From the NCBI RefSeq assembly GCF_018918285.1, contig NZ_JAHLQF010000002.1, positions 806,001-870,000 of the forward strand: a stretch of 64,000 nt of DNA. Reading direction: 5' to 3'. The notes below the pieces were generated by a model that ran no database searches, was not told the origin of the DNA, and saw only the letters and a program-made list of their open reading frames with translations. The DNA is from Clostridium mobile. Lineage in GTDB: Bacteria > Bacillota > Clostridia > Clostridiales > Clostridiaceae. Shown here piece after piece: positions 60,408 to 64,000 of this stretch (within the stretch, counting starts at the first letter, position 1; every line of letters begins with the position of its first letter). A program made the translations under genes and the position numbers.

Positions 60408-61168
60408 AGGTAAAATTAAAAAATCTATGCAGCGGTTATGGAAATAATAAAATTATTAATAATATAAATTTAGAAGTTGCTTTAGGGGACTCATTATGTA
60501 TTTTAGGTCCTAATGGAGCTGGAAAAACCACTCTTTTTAAGACAGTACTAGGGTTTATAAAGCCTATTGAAGGAGAAGTTTTGGTAAATGAAAAAGATAT
60601 TTTCAAGATCTCAAGAAAAGAGCTAGCAAAAATTATAGCTTATGTTCCTCAAGTTCATGTACAACCTTTCTCATATACTGTTTTAGATGTAGTACTTATG
60701 GGAAGAACACCTTACATAGGAAACTTTAGTTCACCTTCTCTAAAGGATAAACTTTCAGCTGAGGAGATTTTATATAAATTAAATATTTATAATTTAAGGG
60801 ATAAAATTTATACAGAAATAAGCGGAGGAGAAAAGCAACTTGTATTAATAGGAAGAGCTCTAGCACAAGAGTCACAAGTACTTATAATGGATGAGCCTAC
60901 TTCTAATTTAGATTTTGGAAATCAAATTAGAGTTTTAGAACATGTAAAATCTTTAGTAAAGGAAGATAATATAGCCCTTGTAATGACTACTCATCATCCT
61001 AATCATGCTTTTATATGTTCCAATAAAGTAGCGTTAATGGACAAGGGCAGCATAATCAAATATGGCAGTAAAGAAGAAGTTTTAACGGAGGGTAATTTAA
61101 AATCACTTTATGGCATAGATGAAAAATATTGTTCTTTTAAGGGGGAAACATATGAAAAAAATATTTAA
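60404..61168 (+). CDS. FecE/MolC-type ABC importer ATPase
   Basis: 254 residues. Walker A GPNGAGKTT, Q-loop in VPQVH, signature ISGGEKQL, Walker B VLIMDEP and switch His in TTHHPNH are all intact. It powers the preceding permease. ATG 60404 gives an ATGA overlap with the permease and stands about seven bases after AGAGGGA; the ATG six bases earlier is too close to the site. Overlaps the binding-protein gene by 17 bases. Confidence 0.93.
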   Translation: MKVKLKNLCSGYGNNKIINNINLEVALGDSLCILGPNGAGKTTLFKTVLGFIKPIEGEVLVNEKDIFKISRKELAKIIAYVPQVHVQPFSYTVLDVVLMGRTPYIGNFSSPSLKDKLSAEEILYKLNIYNLRDKIYTEISGGEKQLVLIGRALAQESQVLIMDEPTSNLDFGNQIRVLEHVKSLVKEDNIALVMTTHHPNHAFICSNKVALMDKGSIIKYGSKEEVLTEGNLKSLYGIDEKYCSFKGETYEKNI

Positions 61169-62246
61169 GACAATAGCAATGATATGTATATTTGCTACTA
61201 TATTTATAGCAGGGTGTAGCAATAATTCAAAACCATCCGCGGCAGAAAATCAGCCTATGATAATAAAGGATATGGCAGGTAGAGAGATTAAGATAGATAA
61301 AGAAATAAAAAAGATTTTTGGAACTAGCCCAGCGGGTAGTATTATGCTTTATTCTTTAGCACCAGATAAGTTAATAGGATGGAATGTAAAGTTAACAGAA
61401 GAGGAAAAAGCATTCATACCTGATAAGTATAAAAACTTACCTGTGTTAGGAGGATGGATGGGGAAAAATGCCACAGGTAATGCAGAAGCTATATTAAAAG
61501 AAGAACCAGATTTAATAGTGCACGCATCAGAGATAAATGATAAAGAAATATCAACTGCTACAAGGATACAAGAACAACTAGGTATCCCAGTGATTATAGT
61601 TGATACAAGTATAATAAATTCTGATAAAGCTTATAAATTTTTAGGTGAAGTTATAGAAGAAGAAGCTAAGGCAGAAGAACTTATGTCCTATTGCAGAAAA
61701 ACTTTAGATGGAGCAAAGGAACTTACAGAAAAGATTCCTCAAGAGGAAAGGGTAAGAGTTTATTATGCTCAAGGAATAAAAGGTCTTGAAAGCGAACCTA
61801 AAGATTCCGTTAGAAGCGAAATATTAAATATAGCTGGAGGGGAAAATGTTATAAGTTCCAGTCCAAATAAAAGCAGTTATGGACATAGTCAAATTTCTCT
61901 TGAACAATTAATAGCTCTTAATCCGGAAGTAATACTTACTAGAGGAAATATTGAAAATGGGAAAATAAACAGTCCTTATAATATGATATTAAATGATAGC
62001 AATTGGAAAAGTATTGAGGCAGTTAAGAATAAAAGGGTTTATGAAGTACCTCAAGTGCCTTTTAACTGGTTTGATAGACCTACCTCTGTAAATAGAATAA
62101 TAGGAATTAAGTGGTTGTCTAATTTGCTTTATGAAGATATGGCTAATATAAATATAAAAGAAGAGGTAAAAGAGTTCTATAAGATATTTTATCACTACGA
62201 TTTAACGAATAAAGAATTAAATGAAATTATGGTTAATTCTAAATAA
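61152..62246 (+). CDS. FecB-type substrate-binding lipoprotein, possibly molybdate/tungstate
   Basis: 364 residues. A lipoprotein signal with lipobox FIAGC gives Cys22 as the lipid anchor. The mature part is a class-III binding protein with one long linker helix. The segment PFNWFDRPTSVNRIIGIKWL near the C-terminus is characteristic of a subgroup that includes MolA-type molybdate/tungstate binders as well as proteins called iron-binding. ATG 61152 follows GGGGGAA; an upstream in-frame ATG at 61119 would add residues before the signal peptide. Being the last gene of the molybdenum-enzyme operon, molybdate or tungstate is the best-supported substrate. Confidence 0.88.
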   Translation: MKKIFKTIAMICIFATIFIAGCSNNSKPSAAENQPMIIKDMAGREIKIDKEIKKIFGTSPAGSIMLYSLAPDKLIGWNVKLTEEEKAFIPDKYKNLPVLGGWMGKNATGNAEAILKEEPDLIVHASEINDKEISTATRIQEQLGIPVIIVDTSIINSDKAYKFLGEVIEEEAKAEELMSYCRKTLDGAKELTEKIPQEERVRVYYAQGIKGLESEPKDSVRSEILNIAGGENVISSSPNKSSYGHSQISLEQLIALNPEVILTRGNIENGKINSPYNMILNDSNWKSIEAVKNKRVYEVPQVPFNWFDRPTSVNRIIGIKWLSNLLYEDMANINIKEEVKEFYKIFYHYDLTNKELNEIMVNSK

Positions 62247-62269
62247 GGTGTCTAACACCTTATTTTTTT
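62243..62269 (+). terminator. Terminator of the molybdenum-enzyme operon
   Basis: ATAAGGTGT pairs with ACACCTTAT around a three-base loop, then seven Ts; the stem starts inside the stop codon of the binding-protein gene. Confidence 0.88.
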
Positions 62270-62317
62270 ATGATATAATCGTTAATATAGATATTTCAAT
62301 AATTGAGGAAAAGATGA

Positions 62318-63466
62318 ATGGATAGTAAAAAATTATTAATCATTATTAGATATATAATCATAACTTTATTATTATTTAGTATAGTCACCTACAGGGAGAA
62401 TAACGTAACTATAAACACTGTAATGGTGATTCTTTTGCTTATAGTAAATAATCAAATAAGGTTTTTCATTTTAAATAAAAATACATTGTTGATTTTTTTC
62501 TCTATAATAGCAGAATGTTTATTAGCTTTTATGGCATATAAGAGCTATGGAGGGGCACTCATATTTTATTTTTTAATCCCTACATTAGACAGTGCTTTTA
62601 TGCTAAAAAATAATTTATCCTATATAGGATTAACTATAATTTCTTTACTAACTGTGTACTCTAGTTATTCTCATGTAGCTTTAAATATAAGTGAGTTATT
62701 ATCTAGTTTATCTGCAATAATTATAATATATTTATTGGTATTTTATATTAAAGAAGAAAACAATAAAAAGATTAAGGCTCAAGAGCTCTACGATAAATTA
62801 AGAATTTCTGAGGAGAAGCTAATAAAAGCAAATTCAGACTTAGAAGAGTATGCTAGCTCTATTGAAGAATTAACCCTATTAAGAGAAAGAAATAGAATTT
62901 CAAGGGAGATACATGATAGTGTTGGACACGCTCTATCCACTATGATAATACAGCTAGGAGCTATAGAGAAAGTAGCTTTGAAAGATGGGAGAATAGCCTC
63001 GGAAATGGCCAGTAATCTAGGGGGATTTGCAAAAGGAAGTCTTCAAGAAGTTAGAGGGGCTGTTAGAGCATTAAAACCTAGAGAATTTAAAGAAAATCAA
63101 GGTATGTTACCCATCGAAGAATTAATTAAAAATTTTCAAAAGTTTACTGGAGTAGAAGTAAGATTAAATTACGCAAAAGAAAAGTGGACTTTAAATTCAG
63201 AGCAGTCCTTTGTAATTTATAGAGTAATTCAAGAATTTTTATCAAATTCTTTAAAACATGGAAAAGCAAGTAGAGTGAACATATTTATAAATTTTACTAC
63301 AGAAAATATTATATTGACTATGCAGGATAATGGTCTTGGAGCGGATAACATAGAAAAAGGTATGGGTCTTAAAAGTATTTGGGAAAGAGTTCATGAAATT
63401 GGAGGAGAGGTATCCTATAACAGTAAGAGCGGAGAAGGTTTCCTTCTAAGGGTGGTTTTATTTTAA
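62318..63466 (+). CDS. NarL-type sensor histidine kinase
   Basis: 382 residues. About six hydrophobic segments (1-150) form a membrane sensor without a large extracellular domain, followed by a coiled coil (150-185), a HisKA_3 domain with phosphoacceptor His199 (REIHDSVGH), and a HATPase domain with N-box (EFLSNSLKHG) and G-boxes (DNGLGAD, GMGLKSI). This is the LiaS/DesK-like class, which phosphorylates NarL-type regulators; the gene for one follows 24 bases later. GAGGAAAAG precedes the ATG. It has its own transcript after a terminator, so a link to molybdenum is not implied. Confidence 0.93.
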   Translation: MDSKKLLIIIRYIIITLLLFSIVTYRENNVTINTVMVILLLIVNNQIRFFILNKNTLLIFFSIIAECLLAFMAYKSYGGALIFYFLIPTLDSAFMLKNNLSYIGLTIISLLTVYSSYSHVALNISELLSSLSAIIIIYLLVFYIKEENNKKIKAQELYDKLRISEEKLIKANSDLEEYASSIEELTLLRERNRISREIHDSVGHALSTMIIQLGAIEKVALKDGRIASEMASNLGGFAKGSLQEVRGAVRALKPREFKENQGMLPIEELIKNFQKFTGVEVRLNYAKEKWTLNSEQSFVIYRVIQEFLSNSLKHGKASRVNIFINFTTENIILTMQDNGLGADNIEKGMGLKSIWERVHEIGGEVSYNSKSGEGFLLRVVLF

Positions 63467-63490
63467 GTTATATTTAGGGAGAGGGCATAT

Positions 63491-64000
63491 ATGAATAAAA
63501 TTAAGATTATAATTGTAGATGATGAAAAATTAATTAGAGAAGGATTAAAGATAATCCTTTCTTCTTATGATGATATAGAAATACTGGAACTGTGCAGCAA
63601 CGGATATCATGCATTAAAGACTTGTAAAGAAAAAGATGTAGAGTTAGTACTTATGGATATTAGAATGCCTGAATGCGATGGAGTACTGGGGACTAGAATG
63701 ATTAAAGAAGAATTCCCTAAAACTATAGTGTTAATATTAACTACTTTTAACGATACAGAATATATCCATGAAGCCTTAAGGTTTGGGGCATCAGGCTATC
63801 TTTTGAAGGATAGTTCCTATGAATTGATTTATGAGGGAATTAAAGCTGCAATAAAAGGCAATGTGGTAGTTCATCCAGAAGTAGCTTCTAAAATGATTTC
63901 TGACACATGCTTAAAAGAAATAAATAGCAAAGAAATAGTTGAAGAGTATGATCTTACTGATAGTGAAATTTTAATTATTAAAGAAGTGGCTAAAGGCTTT
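63491..64000 (+). CDS. NarL/LuxR-type response regulator, 3'-truncated by the window
   Basis: 170 codons are visible before the window ends. The receiver domain has Asp10/Asp11, phosphoacceptor Asp56 (VLMDIRMP), Thr in LTTFND and Lys in LLKDSS. A LuxR-type helix-turn-helix starts at about residue 155 (YDLTDSEILIIKEVAKGF), of which only the first helix is present. It lies 24 bases after the sensor kinase gene and forms a two-component pair with it. GGGAGAGGG precedes the ATG. Confidence 0.93.
   Translation, partial: MNKIKIIIVDDEKLIREGLKIILSSYDDIEILELCSNGYHALKTCKEKDVELVLMDIRMPECDGVLGTRMIKEEFPKTIVLILTTFNDTEYIHEALRFGASGYLLKDSSYELIYEGIKAAIKGNVVVHPEVASKMISDTCLKEINSKEIVEEYDLTDSEILIIKEVAKGF

Noticed and set aside
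1-64000. CRISPR arrays, tRNA or rRNA genes, prophage
   Set aside because: No repeat-spacer arrays, cloverleaf-like genes with a T-arm signature, rRNA blocks or phage structural genes were seen on either strand by eye; a tRNA scan was not possible.

Overview
The window reads as chromosomal DNA of a low-GC, spore-forming Firmicute, most likely a Clostridium. The support is very high AT content, frequent TTG/GTG starts behind strong AGGAGG-type ribosome binding sites, short hairpin-plus-T terminators after most units, and typical clostridial genes (YtaF, CWB2-repeat amidase, heterodimeric ABC exporters, LTA synthase). No rRNA, tRNA or CRISPR was recognised. Both ends cut genes: a substrate-binding protein at the left and a NarL-type response regulator at the right.

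Layout. 1-1.3 kb: end of an ABC importer (ThiY/NMT1-like binding protein plus ATPase). 1.4-3.3 kb: a three-gene signalling operon (CheY-like receiver, CheC-like phosphatase, PAS-GGDEF cyclase). 3.4-5.7 kb: small hypothetical genes, a Nudix hydrolase and YtaF. 5.9-9.4 and 15.1-19.2 kb: two heterodimeric ABC exporters, the second with its own MarR regulator. Between them lie a VCBS-like protein, a chemoreceptor, an aromatic-acid-exporter-like protein and RNase Z. 19.3-26.8 kb: a GntR regulator followed by a five-gene flavoprotein/kinase operon (GlpA-like, GlpB-like, DUF1667, FGGY kinase, AGPS-like oxidase). 27-33.6 kb: cell-envelope genes, a phosphoesterase, a YczE-like protein and a divergent cis-prenyltransferase homologue. 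33.7 kb: a 26-residue peptide with six consecutive cysteines. 34.2-37.7 kb: a Tn554-family tnpABC element without cargo. 37.8-46.3 kb: cysS, an unassigned structured region, a Smr-less MutS2 paralogue, a zinc-ribbon protein, an EamA transporter and a SWIM-SNF2 helicase. 46.4-48.7 kb: M29 aminopeptidase, a hypothetical gene and a THEP1-type NTPase.

48.8-62.2 kb is the most interesting part. A large SARP/BTAD-type ATPase regulator precedes a betaine-family (BCCT) transporter paired with a HAL-fold lyase that lacks the Ala-Ser-Gly triad needed to form the MIO cofactor. That pairing fits ergothionase (ergothioneine to thiourocanate plus trimethylamine) with a transporter for a betaine substrate. 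Next comes a three-subunit molybdenum hydroxylase, a MocA-like cofactor cytidylyltransferase and a FecBCD-type importer that may carry molybdate or tungstate. The promoter regions of both operons carry GACT-containing direct repeats with an 11-bp period on the same grid relative to the -10 box, as expected for a SARP-type activator. I infer one regulated catabolic locus; its substrate is unproven.
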